Source: Gigantopelta aegis
Lineage: Eukaryota > Mollusca > Gastropoda > Neomphalida > Peltospiridae
Direction of reading: 5' to 3'
NCBI RefSeq assembly: GCF_016097555.1
Contig: NC_054701.1
Location: 2,559,696 to 2,623,695 of the forward strand
Length of the DNA: 64,000 nt
Below the pieces are notes generated by a model. It was not told the DNA's origin and searched no databases. It saw nothing but the letters and a program-made list of their open reading frames with translations. Every line of letters starts with the position of its first letter. The first letter of the stretch is position 1. The position numbers and the translations under genes are program-made. Shown here in pieces: positions 31,367-43,851 of this stretch.

Positions 31367-31611
31367 ATCACTTGTATATCGGACTGTATGAACGCTCGGT
31401 TTTATCACAGCAACTAGAAATACTTGGCCGTATGTGACACGTTATATTATATAGAACACCTGACTTGGGTTTTCCCATCGGGAAGGCGTCCCGTGTGTGA
31501 TTTCCAGTGTGACTTACCAGTTCACAACCGCTTTCTAGTTAAGCTCCGCCCACTCCTATTTATATCCACGGCGCCGGTTTAAACTTTGCTTTCTCAAAAT
31601 GGGACGCACCT
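31367..31611. promoter_or_regulatory. probable upstream region of paralogue 1
   Basis: Holds a minus-strand TATA-like sequence about 80 bp before the ATG. Nothing else recognised. Confidence 0.3.
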
Positions 31612-31850
31612 GCCTTGCTGGTGTAGTGGCTAAGTTATCGGATTTAAGGCTGGTAGGTACTGGGTTCGCATCCTACCTAGTCCGATTTTAACGACTCGGT
31701 GGGTAGGTGTGACGCCACTACACCGACGTCTCTCTCACTAACCCATAACCACTAATTCACTGTCCTGGAGAGACAGTTCAGATAGCTGAGATATGTGCCC
31801 AGGAGAGCGTGCTTGAATGTTAAAACATACTAAGTAGAAATGAAGTGCAA
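31612..31850 (+). mobile_element. SINE-B copy
   Basis: Head with tggtgtagtggctaagttat and gggttcgcatcc, then a body and tail as in the other SINE-B copies. Confidence 0.75.
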
Positions 31851-31904
31851 CGTGACGCACCTATAAGTAGTTTCAGTGTCAACATCGCTCAATCGGATTA
31901 AAAT

Positions 31905-34900
31905 CAGGTCCACTAGGTCTACAGTACAGGTCCATTAGGTCTACAGTACAGGTCCACTAGGTCTACAGTACAGGTCCACTAGGTCTACAGTACAGACCAA
32001 GCTAGGTCTACAGTACAGACCAAGCTAGGTCTACAGTACAGATCAAGCTAGGTCTACAGTACAGACCAAGCTAGGTCTACAGTACAGACCAAGCCGGGTC
32101 TACAGTACAGACCAAGCCGGGTCTATAGCACAGGTCAAGCTGGGTCTATAGTACAGGCCAAGCTGGGTCTACAGTACAGGTCCACTAGGTCTACAGTACA
32201 GGTCCACTAGGTCTACAGTACAGACCAAGCTAGGTCTACAGTACAGACCAAGCCGGGTCTACAGTACAGACCAAGCCGGGTCTATAGCACAGGTCAAGCT
32301 GGGTCTATAGTACAGGCCAAGCTGGGTCTACAGTACAGGTCCACTAGGTCTACAGTACAGGTCCACTAGGTCTACAGTACAGGTCCACTAGGTTTATAGT
32401 ACAGGTCCACTAGGTCTACAGTACAGGTCCACTAGGTCTATAGCACAGGTCCATTAGGTCTATAGTACAGGTCCACTAGGTCTACAGTACAGGTCTACTA
32501 GGTCTACAGTACAGACCAAGCAGGGTCTATAGCACAGGTCCACTAGGTCTACAGTACAGGTCCACTAGGTCTACAGTACAGGTCCACTAGGTCTGCAGTA
32601 CAGGTCAAGCCTGGTCTACAGTACAGACCAAGCTGGGTCTACAGTACATACCAAGCCGGGACTACAGTACAGGTCAAGCTGGGTCTATAGTACAGGCCAA
32701 GCTGGGTCTACAGTACAGGTCCACTAGGTCTATAGCACAGGTCCACTAGGTCTACAGTACAGGTCCACTAGGTCTACAGTACAGGTCCACTAGGTCTATA
32801 GCACAGGTCCACTAGGTCTGTAGTACAGGTCCACTAGGTCTACAGTACAGGTCCACTAGTTCTACAGTACAGACCAAGCCGGGTCTATAGCACAGGTCCA
32901 CTAGGTCTACAGTACAGGTCTACTAGGTCTACAGTACAGACCAAGCCGGGTCTATAGCACAGGTCCACTAGGTCTACAGTACAGGTCCACTAGGTCTACA
33001 GTACAGGTCCACTAGTTCTACAGTACAGACCAAGCTGGGTCTATAGCACATGTCAAGCTGGGTCTATAGCACAGGTCAAGCTGGCTCTACAGTACAGGTC
33101 CACTAGGTCTACAGTACAGGTCCACTAGGTCTACAGTACAGGTCCACTAGGTTTATAGTACAGGTCCACTAGGTCTACAGTACAGGTCCACTAGGTCTAT
33201 AGCACAGGTCCATTAGGTCTATAGTACAGGTCCACTAGGTCTACAGTACAGGTCTACTAGGTCTACAGTACAGACCAAGCAGGGTCTATAGCACAGGTCC
33301 ACTAGGTCTACAGTACAGGTCCACTAGGTCTACAGTACAGGTCCACTAGGTCTGCAGTACAGGTCAAGCCTGGTCTACAGTACAGACCAAGCTGGGTCTA
33401 CAGTACATACCAAGCCGGGACTACAGTACAGGTCAAGCTGGGTCTATAGTACAGGCCAAGCTGGGTCTACAGTACAGGTCCACTAGGTCTATAGCACAGG
33501 TCCACTAGGTCTACAGTACAGGTCCACTAGGTCTACAGTACAGGTCCACTAGGTCTATAGCACAGGTCCACTAGGTCTGTAGTACAGGTCCACTAGGTCT
33601 ACAGTACAGGTCCACTAGTTCTACAGTACAGACCAAGCCGGGTCTATAGCACAGGTCCACTAGGTCTACAGTACAGGTCTACTAGGTCTACAGTACAGAC
33701 CAAGCCGGGTCTATAGCACAGGTCCACTAGGTCTACAGTACAGGTCCACTAGGTCTACAGTACAGGTCCACTAGTTCTACAGTACAGACCAAGCTGGGTC
33801 TATAGCACATGTCAAGCTGGGTCTATAGCACAGGTCAAGCTGGCTCTACAGTACAGACTAAGCTGGGTCTACAGTACAGGCCAAGCTGGGTCTATAGCAC
33901 AGGTCAAGCTGGGTCTATAGCACAGGTCAAGCTGGGTCTACAGTACAGACCAAGCTGGGTCTACAGTACAGGCCAAGCTGGGTCTATAGCACAGGTCAAG
34001 CTGGGTCTATAGCACAGGTCAAGCTGGGTCTACAGTATAGACCAATCTGGGTCTACAGTACAGACCAAGCCGGGTCTATAGCACAGGTCAAGCTGGGTCT
34101 ATAGTACAGGCCAAGCTGGGTCTATGGTACAGACCAAGCTGGGTCTATAGTACAGGCCAAGCTGGTTCTATGGTACAGACCAAGCTGGGTCTATTGTACA
34201 GACCAAGCTGGGTCTACAGTACAGACCAAGCTGGGTCTATAGTTCAGGCCAAGCTGGTTCTATGGTACAGACCAAGCTGGGTCTATGGTACAGGCCAAGT
34301 TGGGTCTATGGTATAGGTCACGCTGGATCTATAGTATAGTACAGGCCAAGCTAGGTCTATAGTACAGGCCAAGCTGGGTCTATGGTACAGACCAAAATGG
34401 GTCTATAATTCAGGCCAAGCTGGGTCTGTAGTACAGGTCAAGCTGGGTCTATGGTACAGGCCAAGCTGGGACTACAGTACAGGCCAAGCTGGGTCTACGG
34501 TACAGGCCAAGCTGGGTCTATGGTACAGGCCAAGCTGGGTCTGTAGTACATACTAAGCTGGGTCTATGGTACAGGCCAAGCTGGGTCTATGGTACAGGCC
34601 AAGCTGGGTCTATAGTACAGGCCAAGCTGGTTCTATGGTACAGACCAAGCTGGGTCTATAGTACAGGCCAAGCTGGTTCTATGGTACAGGCCAAGCTGGG
34701 TCTATCGTACAGGCCAAGCTGGGTCTATGGTACAGGCCAAGCTGGGTCTATGGTACAGGCCAAACTGGGTCTGTAGTCAGGCCAAGCTGGGTCTATAGTA
34801 CAGGCCAAGCTGGGTCTATGATACAGGTCAAGCTGGATCTATAGTATAGTACAGGCCAAGCTGGGTCTATAGTACAGACCAAAATGGGTCTATAGTTCAG

Positions 34901-35235
34901 GCCAAGCTGGGTCTATAGTACAAGATAAGCTGGGTCTATGGTACAGGCCAAGCTGGGTCTATAGTACAGGTCAGGCTGAGTCTATAGTACAGGCCAAGCT
35001 GGGTCTATGGTACAGACCAAGCTGGGTCTATAGTACTGGCCAAGCTGGGTCTATAGTACAGGCCAAGCTGGGTCTACGGTACAGACCAAGCTGAGTCTAT
35101 AGTACAGGCCAAGCTGAGTCTATAGTACAGGCCAAGCTGGGTCTATGGTACAGACCAAGCTGAGTCTATAGTACAGGCCAAGCTGAGTCTATAGTACAGG
35201 CCAAGCTGAGTCTATAGTACAGGCCAGTGGAGCTG
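31905..35235. repeat. 22-23-bp satellite with 759-bp higher-order duplication
   Basis: About 145 units alternating aggtccactaggtctacag and agaccaagctgggtctacag types. Variant markers recur 759 bp apart (ggtttatagt at 32391 and 33150; gtctgcagta at 32591 and 33350), showing a duplicated block at about 32.33-33.08 and 33.09-33.84 kb. Confidence 0.9.
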
Positions 35236-35252
35236 ATTTTTATCAGATTGAA

Positions 35253-35549
35253 GGGCGCGGGATTTAGCTCAGTCGGTTGAGTGCTCGCTTGAGGTGCTTG
35301 TACCACATATATGGATCCATTCAACTGATTTCTTTTTTCTCGTTCCAACCAGTGCACCACGGCCGTGGATGTGCTTTCATATCTGTGGGAAATTGCATAT
35401 AAAAGATCCCTTGCTGTATTAGGACAAATGTAGCGGGTTTCCTATGATAATTACGAGTCAGAAATTACCAAATGTTTGACATCCAATAGCCGATGATTAA
35501 TTAATCAATGTGCTCTAGTGGTGTCGTTAAACAAAACAAACTTCTTCTA
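35253..35549 (+). mobile_element. full-length SINE-A with target duplication
   Basis: Starts with a tRNA-like head, gggatttagctcagtcggtt, and ends in acaaaacaaacttcttct. The 11-bp duplication atcagattgaa flanks it at 35242-35252 and 35550-35560. The head shows a clear A box; it is not a functional tRNA gene, as no cloverleaf can close. Confidence 0.9.
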
Positions 35550-35689
35550 ATCAGATTGAACATCGCGACACATACAGTCAGAGAACGTGTTGGAGCAGAA
35601 GTGTGAGTGTTGGGGGGTGGGGGGAGATACCCATATGTAATTGTTGATATGGACAATTTCAAACAGGCTGGTTGATCGTCCATGTTGTT

Positions 35690-35957
35690 AAATGTACAAT
35701 TTCAAACAGGCTGGTTGATCGTCAGTGTTGTTACGTGTACAATTTCAAACAGGCTGGTTGATCGTCCATGTTGTTACGTGTACATTTTCAAACAGGCTGG
35801 TTGATCGTCCATGTTGTTACGTGTGCATTTTCAAACAGGCTGGTTGATCGTCCATGTTGTTACGTGTACAATTTCAAACAGGCTGGTTGATCGTCCATGT
35901 TGTTACGTGTACAATTTCAAACAGGCTGGTTGATCGTCCATGTTGTTACGTGTACAT
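35690..35957. repeat. 43-bp minisatellite x6-7
   Basis: Units of caggctggttgatcgtccat and gttgttacgtgtacaatttc. Confidence 0.9.
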
Positions 35958-36134
35958 TTTAGATCAACGCTACTTGTAACTGAACACCGGGGTAGATTAT
36001 AAGCGTGGGCGTGACATATCACAGAGTTAACGAAACCTCTCACCAGCGATCAAGTGGCGGTCAGATCTGGCGGAATACTTTTAACCAGTATTTAAATGTA
36101 TGTGGTCATTTCTCAAACGACCGAGTTAGGTTAA

Positions 36135-36355
36135 AGACGGCCGGGAGCAAACGATAATTTCGTTCAAGCCAGTGTATCACGACTGGTATACCAAAGGCCA
36201 TGGTATGTGCTAGCCTGTCTGTTGCTACTAATTGAAACAAAATGTAGCGGGTTTCCTCTCTAAGACTATATGTCAAAATTACCAAATGTTTGACACCCAA
36301 AAGCCGATGATTAATAAATTAATGTTCTCTACTGATATCTTTAAACAAAACAAAC
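36135..36355 (+). mobile_element. SINE-A, 5'-truncated
   Basis: Sense copy without the tRNA head, ending at the tail with aaccgatgattaataa-type sequence and taaacaaaacaaac. A 40-bp poly(C) run lies downstream at about 36430-36462. Confidence 0.7.
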
Positions 36356-36429
36356 TTTAACTTTATTATAAATTAATGTTAAAACTCGCCAAATTAGGTG
36401 ATCTCTGAAAATGCTTTGTATATTTAGCT

Positions 36430-36462
<33 letters not shown>

Positions 36463-36842
36463 ATTATGTATACTGAACTTCATTGAAAACGTAAACTTCC
36501 ATTTTTTCAGTTGTTATTGCTATGGCATGTGTTATGTTGCATATAAAACACCAGAAGAGAGTGGCAGGAACTTAATTGGAGGGGTCTAGACTGTTGGCGA
36601 ACGAAGTGTACTGGGGGATCGAGCCAAGTTCCCCCGAAAAATATATTTAAATGGTTTTTTTTGCTAGAGCAGGAGTGGGTTTTGATCCCCGAAACCTTCC
36701 CCCCTGCACACGCGTCTGAACCCACAATAACCCTAAATGCTGTATACAATTTGTGGTTGTAAAAAGGATATAAGAAGAACAAATAATACATTTAACTCAT
36801 TTGATGGAACTAGATGTATTGCGGTAGGCAATTAATAACATC
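36356..36842. other. poly(C) tract and unassigned sequence
   Basis: Apart from the C run at about 36430-36462 I see no feature. Confidence 0.4.
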
Positions 36843-36995
36843 AAAACTGTAGACAGAGGTCAGGGTTATGTTGCGTTTTACAGCAACTTCACACATGGAT
36901 AGAAGTCAGGGTTATGTTGCGTTTTACAGCAACTTCACACATGGATAGAAGTCAGGGTTATGTTGCGTTTTACAGCAACTTCACACATGGATAGA
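36843..36995. repeat. 46-bp repeat x3
   Basis: Units of gtcagggttatgttgcgttt and cagcaacttcacacatggat. Confidence 0.85.
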
Positions 36996-37037
36996 AGTAA
37001 TAACGGAATATTTCGTGCTGATTTGTTTTCAATGGAA

Positions 37038-37360
37038 AAGAAAGAAATGTTTTATTTAACGACGCACTCAACACATTTTATTTACGGTTATATGGCGTCA
37101 GACATATGGTTAAGGACCACACAGATGAGAGAAGAAACCCGATGTCGCCACTTCATGGGCTACTCTTTTCGATTAGCAGCAAGGGATCTTTTATATGCAT
37201 CATCCCACAGACAGGGTGCTACATACCACGGCCTTTGATATATCAGTCGTGGTGCACAGGCTGGAACGAGAAATAGCCCAATGGGCCCACCGATGGGGAT
37301 TGATCCCACACCGACCGCGCATCGAGCGAGCGTTGTACCACTGGACTACGTCTCGCCCCC
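37038..37360 (-). mobile_element. full-length SINE-A with target duplication
   Basis: Antisense copy flanked by ttttca(a/g)tggaa at 37026-37037 and 37361-37372 (one mismatch). Confidence 0.85.
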
Positions 37361-37372
37361 TTTTCAGTGGAA

Positions 37373-38212
37373 TTCAGTACAGAAGCGGATCGAAGGAGTA
37401 ATTTGGGATAGATAACTCTACCATTCAAAGTGCCCCCCCCCCCCCCCCCCCCGCCCTTCCACACCCACCAAGAACGACAAGTCGTTATTATCTATAATCA
37501 ATCAGTTTAATGCGTTCAAACTTTATTCATGAACATTATTTGCTCTGCGCTTATGTTGTAATACTTCATGGACTCGTAAACAGCTTCCTGGCCCCAGTGG
37601 AAATGGTCTCAACCCAGATGTAAAGTGTGTATATGGTTGAAATTGGCGAGTCGTGTGGACACACCATCATTTTGAAAATCATCTCAATGTTTACGAATGA
37701 TATAATTTGAAGAAACCGATTTGATTTTACAAAACCATTAAATCTATACCTTGTTCAACACTTGCACAGTAACTTTCTTTCTTTTCTGCGAGTACAGGAT
37801 AACATTAAAACAAAACAGCTACATTCGTTCAGTGAATCATTACATAATACATATACTGGCCATTTTGACTTAAACAAACAACTAATGGTAAAGTTGGTGT
37901 ATAAAATAAAACTGTCATCTCTTTGTCCTTCGGTTATTAATTGGATTATTTAACACTTACCGTATAGAGCTGCACAGCTAGAGATGATATAATTCTGTGA
38001 AAACGGCCCATGTACACACGCATACGCATACACACAATGCATACACATTTTATATTGATTTTTCATACACATAAACGTTTACATTTTAATGATTATTGAA
38101 ACCGATCATTATAGTTTGTGACGATTTACGTAATCCATGTGGTCTTCTCAAGGGACATTTCGTCTGTGCAAGATTCCCAAATCACATCATCCAAAGTTTA
38201 AGAGTCACATTA
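37373..38212. other. unassigned sequence
   Basis: A poly(C) tract at about 37432-37452. No gene recognised. Confidence 0.4.
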
Positions 38213-38362
38213 TTGGGAGTGGTAATCCTGTAGGATAATCAGGAAGGGTATATCGTCCAGGGGAGTGGCGGTCCTGTAGGATGATCAGAAAAGGTGTATC
38301 GTCCAGGGGAGTGGCGGTCCTGTAGGATGATCAGGAAGGGTGTATCGTCCAGGGGAGTGGCA
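38213..38362. repeat. 42-bp repeat x3
   Basis: Units of ggtgtatcgtccaggggagt and ggcggtcctgtaggatgatc, lying downstream of paralogue 2 on its transcribed strand. Confidence 0.85.
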
Positions 38363-38504
38363 GTCCTCTTATCTACAAAACAAGTCTTCAAGGCAGCAGT
38401 GACGATCGTTAGAACATCCTTTTGACGTTGTCTCAGTTGAGATGTCACTTTTTATTGCTGTAACTGGTTTAACCTGTTTACACAAAAGCACGGCGTTTTG
38501 TCGT

Positions 38505-39233
38505 TTACGTTTTTGGACGACAAAAACACGACAGAAAACATGTGTGCTTTCTTGGGCGTAACACCTTTATCACAAATCTATAGGCCTTTTCCATTTTAAC
38601 TCGAAAATTACTGGCTGGATCGTGTACCATGCCAAATCGAAAGTTGATGTCCATCTCTTCGGACGGGTTTTTCCGACGTAAGACAGCCAACTTATTCGAG
38701 CGCTGTAGCCACAGATAATAGCGTTGGTGAGCCAAAGATGCCACTGTCCAATTTTCCAGATCCAGCACAAAGTATCTGTGCCGATTTTCATTGACGTCAT
38801 CGCCGATGTTGACATCCACGCTGAAACTGACCTCTCTGCCAGCATCCGTGTGTTCTCCCTCGTGTGCGGACACTCGCTCCAGTCGTAACGGTATGACATC
38901 TTGGGAACAGTTCCTAGTTCCAGGCGCCTCCAGCCGGTAAATGATACCTTTTATAGAAACCATAAAGGTCACAATGAAAACCCTTTGCTGCTCGTCATAT
39001 GCAACAATTATTTGAAATCTCGAAGCTTGGCTCAAATCGCCAAAATGAACACTGTTATCCTCACCGGAAATAACGATGTAGAGTCCTTCCATTCCCCAGT
39101 GTCGAATGAGAACAGTGTCCTTTCTGTGTGGCCCAGGACCTAGAACAACAGTTCTTGGTGGATCTCCACACCTGGGTCTGTGTGTCACACCGGTGTCGTC
39201 GCGTCGCACAGCTTTAGACTGTGAACGTCCCAT
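38505..39233 (-). CDS. IL-1-like beta-trefoil candidate, paralogue 2
   Basis: Single-exon ORF of 242 residues, ATG at 39231-39233. It shares with the other two genes the RYFVLDLENW strand, then a Y-rich strand (HQRYYLWLQ, about residues 173-181), KLAVLRRK and a D-x-N-F/x-F end. The N-terminal 40 residues are basic and the C-terminus (after about 220) is Lys/Arg/Cys-rich with CFLSCFC, a possible lipid-anchored or zinc-binding tail. No signal peptide is visible. More diverged than paralogues 1 and 3. Function unknown; the cytokine-like assignment rests on the family pattern. Confidence 0.5.
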   Translation of the reverse strand: MGRSQSKAVRRDDTGVTHRPRCGDPPRTVVLGPGPHRKDTVLIRHWGMEGLYIVISGEDNSVHFGDLSQASRFQIIVAYDEQQRVFIVTFMVSIKGIIYRLEAPGTRNCSQDVIPLRLERVSAHEGEHTDAGREVSFSVDVNIGDDVNENRHRYFVLDLENWTVASLAHQRYYLWLQRSNKLAVLRRKNPSEEMDINFRFGMVHDPASNFRVKMEKAYRFVIKVLRPRKHTCFLSCFCRPKT

Positions 39234-39527
39234 GTTCGCCCCTTCAGCGAGCTTTGTTGTTTACACAAAAGTATTAGTCCTGCTTTTGTCAGTGAAGTCG
39301 AGTATTTTTAATAATACAACAAAATATCAGCCGAACACTTAGTCGTGTGTTCAGTGAAGCCGTAGTTTATTTCTGAATCAGGTTAAAACCAAGACAGCCT
39401 TATAAAGGCCATATTTTATTTTAGGACACAGTAAGCCGATTTTCTGATGATATCATCGATATTGTCAGCGTAACATGGCGAGTAATGGTCAAAAATAGAA
39501 ATTTAAAAACCACTCGTAAAGTTAAAG
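39234..39527. other. upstream region of paralogue 2
   Basis: A minus-strand TATA-like tattaaaaat lies near 39304. Nothing else recognised. Confidence 0.3.
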
Positions 39528-39830
39528 TTTGTTTTGTTTAACTACACCACTAGAACACATTGATTTATTAATCATCGGCTATTGGATGTAAAGCATTGGG
39601 TAATTCTGACATATAGTCTTAGAGAGGAAACTCGCTATATTTTATCATTAGTAGCAAGGGATCTTTTATATGAACCATCCCACACAGGATAGCACATACC
39701 ACGGCCTTTGGTATACCATCCGTGGTGCATTGGCTGGCCCAATAGTCCCATCGACGGGGATCGATCCTAGACCGACTGCGCATGAAGTGGGCGCTTTTCC
39801 ACGGAGCTACGTCCCAACCCCACCCCAAAC
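39528..39830 (-). mobile_element. SINE-A copy
   Basis: Antisense copy running from the tail to the complement of the tRNA-like head (cacggagctacgtccc). Confidence 0.8.
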
Positions 39831-39914
39831 CCACCCTTAACCGTAAAACGATTAAAGCTGTTTTCTCTAGTTCGCTTAATTATCATAAGATCGTTTATTA
39901 AAAGTATTTAGTTT

Positions 39915-40468
39915 TGTTTAACGTCACCACTAAAGCACATTGACTGTTTAGTCATCGGCTACTGGGTCTTCATATCAAACATGTGGTAATTTTTAAGACG
40001 TAATCTTGAATGAAATCCGCTATATTTTCAAGACGTAATCTTGAAAGAAACCCGCTATATTTTCAAGACGTAATCTTGAAAGAAATCCGCTATATTTTCA
40101 AGACGTAATCTTGAAAGAAACCCGTTATATTTTCAAGACGTAATCTTGAAAGAAATCCGCTATATTTTCAAGACGTAATCTTGAAAGAAACCCGCTATAT
40201 TTTCATCCATTAGCAGCCACGGATCTTTTGTGTGTATTTCCCACAAACAGGACAGCACATGTCACAGCTTTTGATATACCAGTCATGGATCTTTTGTGTA
40301 TTTTTCCACAAACAGGACAGCACATGTCACAGCTTTTGATATACCAGTCAGGGGGCACTGGTTGGGACGGGGGGTGGGGGGTCATAAAATGGGTCCATGG
40401 AGGGGATTCGATCATTCGGTCCATGCACATCAAGCGAAGAGCTTACCGACTGAGCTATATCCTGGCCC
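39915..40468 (-). mobile_element. SINE-A-like copy with internal tandem expansions
   Basis: Antisense SINE whose body has a 35-bp unit (ttcaagacgtaatcttgaaa) repeated about six times at 39995-40205 and a further duplicated block of about 67 bp (ttgatataccagtca) at about 40210-40345. The head complement ends at gagctatatcctggcccc. Confidence 0.75.
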
Positions 40469-41238
40469 CATTGTTTACTAACGCAAAATACGGACCCAAG
40501 TGCACTTTTAATAACCCCACTGGTGTGTCTTCGCTAGTGTATGACGAAATTGTCAACAGTCTACACTCAAGAGGACAATCCCACTTTATCTGATCTGCGT
40601 CAGATAAACACGTGGTTGTCGAAACATAACTTCATCCGGGATAGTGACAACCTACAGGTTTTGGGAATTCACAAAGCTCGCTACCGACATAGGATGTTTA
40701 CAACATTCATTTTTTTACATTGTACATAATAACCTAACAGCGTAGTTGTGATGTGTCGTTGAACAAACTATAAATAATTCCGATATTTCTGCATCACGAG
40801 ATGATGTAATACATTGGTTTTAATAGACTACTTTCACATTCCTATTGCGCATGCGTGCGAAGAGTAACGTCCCTTGACGAAATAGTCTCTATCACGGCTA
40901 ATAACAAATTGGGGGGCGTAACAGACAGGTTTTTATGGGCGACTCGAGTAGCTTCGCAGGAGATGTTAAACTGTGGCAACTAACATGTACATATTTTGAA
41001 TTAGATGCTATAATGGCCGAGAAAAACGGTCCGCTGAAATTTACAGCGGAATGGTTCAAATTAAAAAGCAGTGCAACAACTTGGACAAAGTCTCTGCAAC
41101 TTGTATCCGAGAGTTTTCATAACGCCAGATTAAAAGACTATCTCGTAAAAAGTATAAACAAAACATTTGACAGATTCCATAGGTTATGGCATCGACAGAT
41201 TATGCCATCGACAGGTTATGGCATCGATCGATATATAT

Positions 41239-41294
<56 letters not shown>

Positions 41295-41332
41295 TTTATT
41301 GTAGAGAGAGAGAGAGAGACAAAGCATGAACC

Positions 41333-41380
<48 letters not shown>

Positions 41381-41438
41381 TATATACACACACACACATA
41401 CATTACATATACACACACACACACATATATATATATTA
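40469..41438 (+). other. unassigned region with one ORF and microsatellites
   Basis: An ATG ORF starts at 40935 (MGDSSSFAGDVKLW) and gives about 95 non-repetitive residues before it runs into (GA)n at about 41238-41292 and (TA)n/(CA)n. It may be a real coding exon or chance; I recognise no domain. Confidence 0.3.
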
Positions 41439-43051
41439 CACCTGCGCAAAAGTTAAGCACCACCCACACCAATAGTAAATAAAAATATATTGACATGACC
41501 AGGCTGCCATATGCCTTTTGTTTATACTAACCGGTTGTATTACAAGTGTGAAAAGCACGTGCATACCAGCATACATGTCAGGTGAAATCCGTGCCATGCA
41601 CAAACAGACGCAGGGAGTGACATGCTACAGAAATGCAATTTGAGGCTTATACCATAACATAACAATTTAGGCGATTTGAACGGTTCTCTTTGTTTGTAAA
41701 CACTATGGCAAGACGAAGGTTGGCTGCTGCCACAAAATGGCAGATTATTGGTATGCATAACACGGGTATGTCATGCAGAGAGATTGGCAAACAAATGAAC
41801 ATTAACCACACTGTCATCAGTCGTTTGATTCAAAAATACGCTCAAACTCATGATGTTAAAGATAAGGCAAGATCTGGACGACCGAGGAAGACTGATGCAC
41901 GTGAAGACCGAGTCGTAGTACGACTTGCAAGACGATCCCCATTGACCAACAGCAGAGTGCTAAGACGTCAATGGAGAACACACAACAGAGTGTCCACGTC
42001 CACTGTGAGGAGGAGGTTGAATGCTGCTGGGTTGAGAGCTCGGAGACCAGTCAGACGTCCTCTACTCACTCAACATCACAAACAAGAGCGTCTGAGGTGG
42101 TGCGCCGCAAGAGCCCACTGGAATCTAAGGACCTGGAGAAGAGTACATTGGTCAGATGAAAGTCGGTTCCTGCTCCACACAACGGACGGTCGAACTCGAG
42201 TATGGAGATCCAGAGGCACGGCCTAGGACCAGCGGAACATTCTGGAAGAGGTTCCCTTTGGTGGAGGTTCAGTTATGGTCTGGGGGTGCATCTCCTTTGA
42301 CTGTAAATTGGATATGGTGACTGTACCCGGAACACTCAATGGGCAGATATACCAGGATACCATCTTGGACAGAGTTGTCGTTACTCATTTTGACAACCAT
42401 GCACTTGCAAGCCGCCCTGTCTTTATGGATGACAATGCCCGACCTCATCGTTCCAGAGCAGTACTCGACTATCTGCAGCGGAATGCAATTGAAACTCTAC
42501 TGTGGCCTGCAAGGAGCCCTGACCTGAACTCGATAGAGCACATATGGGATGTTTTGGGGCACATGGTGAGACAAAGGGATCCTCCTTTGCAGAATTTAAT
42601 GGAATTGACTCGGGCACTTCACAAGGAATGGCAGAGAATACCGCTTTTGAGGATTCATCGATTCGTGTCCAGCATGAGAAGGTGTGTCCAGTCCGTCATC
42701 CAGGCACAGGGTGGATATACCCAATACTAACCAGTGACAGACTCAAAACCGTGTTGAGATGTTGGTTGACATTTACAGATGACTTTTTTGACCATCAGGT
42801 CATTTGTATCAGCTGTGGATCAATAGTTTTAAGCTGTATGGCAAATGCTCATTTTCATGTTACTTGTTCACGGGTTAATAAAATTATTATGTATCTCCAT
42901 GGCATAATCATTAGTGTTGCTTTTTTTCCGATATTATTTATTGCAAAAAGATATTCATTTTTAAAATGTTAAATAGTATTGGTATTCTCGTAATACGAGA
43001 TGGCGTGAACGTGTCTGTGAAAAAATTGGGTGGTGCTTAACTTTTGCACAG

Positions 43052-43054
<3 letters not shown>
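41439..43054 (+). mobile_element. Tc1/mariner-like transposon
   Basis: Terminal inverted repeats of about 28 bp with one mismatch, starting cacctg(c/t)gcaaaagttaag, enclose a DD34E transposase. The element sits in a (TA)n tract; TA flanks the left end. Confidence 0.9.
41705..42730 (+). pseudogene. Tc1-like DD34E transposase with one nonsense codon
   Basis: ATG 41705 (MARRRLAAATKW) to TAA 42728-42730. N-terminal paired-like helix-turn-helix (about residues 10-50), a GRPRKT hook, then the catalytic domain: WSDESRF (about 150), MDDNARPH (about 242) and SPDLNSIEHIWD, with 34 residues between the second D and the E. A TAG at 42224-42226 interrupts the frame; both sides are in the same frame and no other damage is evident. 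Inactive as it stands but close to intact, so a fairly young copy. Confidence 0.9.
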
Positions 43055-43118
<64 letters not shown>

Positions 43119-43801
43119 TAATGTTTTGTTGCATATTTTCTATATATATCTAATGTATATGTATAGTAAAAAAATATATAGATATATATATATATATAAA
43201 GTGGGATTTATATATATATATATTTGATATATATGAAGGTAGGTGCCGTTTGTTTACCCATACACACGTTTTTTAGTGTCTATCTAATTGGGAAAAGTAA
43301 AAAAAAATAAGAGATTTTATGCTGTTATCCGTAAAGTGGGAATTTCCACCATATCTAAGGGATTATACTAGAGGGAGGGGGGGGAACGAAGGTAGGTGCC
43401 GTTCTGTTTACCCATACACACGTTTTATACAGTGTCAACACGAACGCATTGAGTATTATACAAAATATCTTTATTTTCTTTACGTTAATGGGTTTTCCAC
43501 CAATCTAAGTATATAAACTACTAATGGACTGTGTAGAAACGTCCTGTACAGAGCCGTCATCACATAAGTATATATATTTATATATCATTATTATTATATT
43601 ATAGATGAACGTCTGTTATTTCTTTTACGTTCATCGGGGTATGAACAAAATAAATCATCCGTAAACTGTGTGAATCGGCGAAGCCGTTCTCACATAAGTG
43701 TGCGGATGATATGTTTGTATATATACCTAGATGAACGTAAATATATAACAAACAATACTATAATTAAATTTATAACATACTGAGTAATAATAACATGAAA
43801 A

Positions 43802-43851
<50 letters not shown>

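Noticed and set aside
35253-35330. tRNA gene
   Set aside because: The A box and part of the B box are present, but the sequence runs directly into the SINE body and acceptor-stem pairing is lacking; it is a SINE head.
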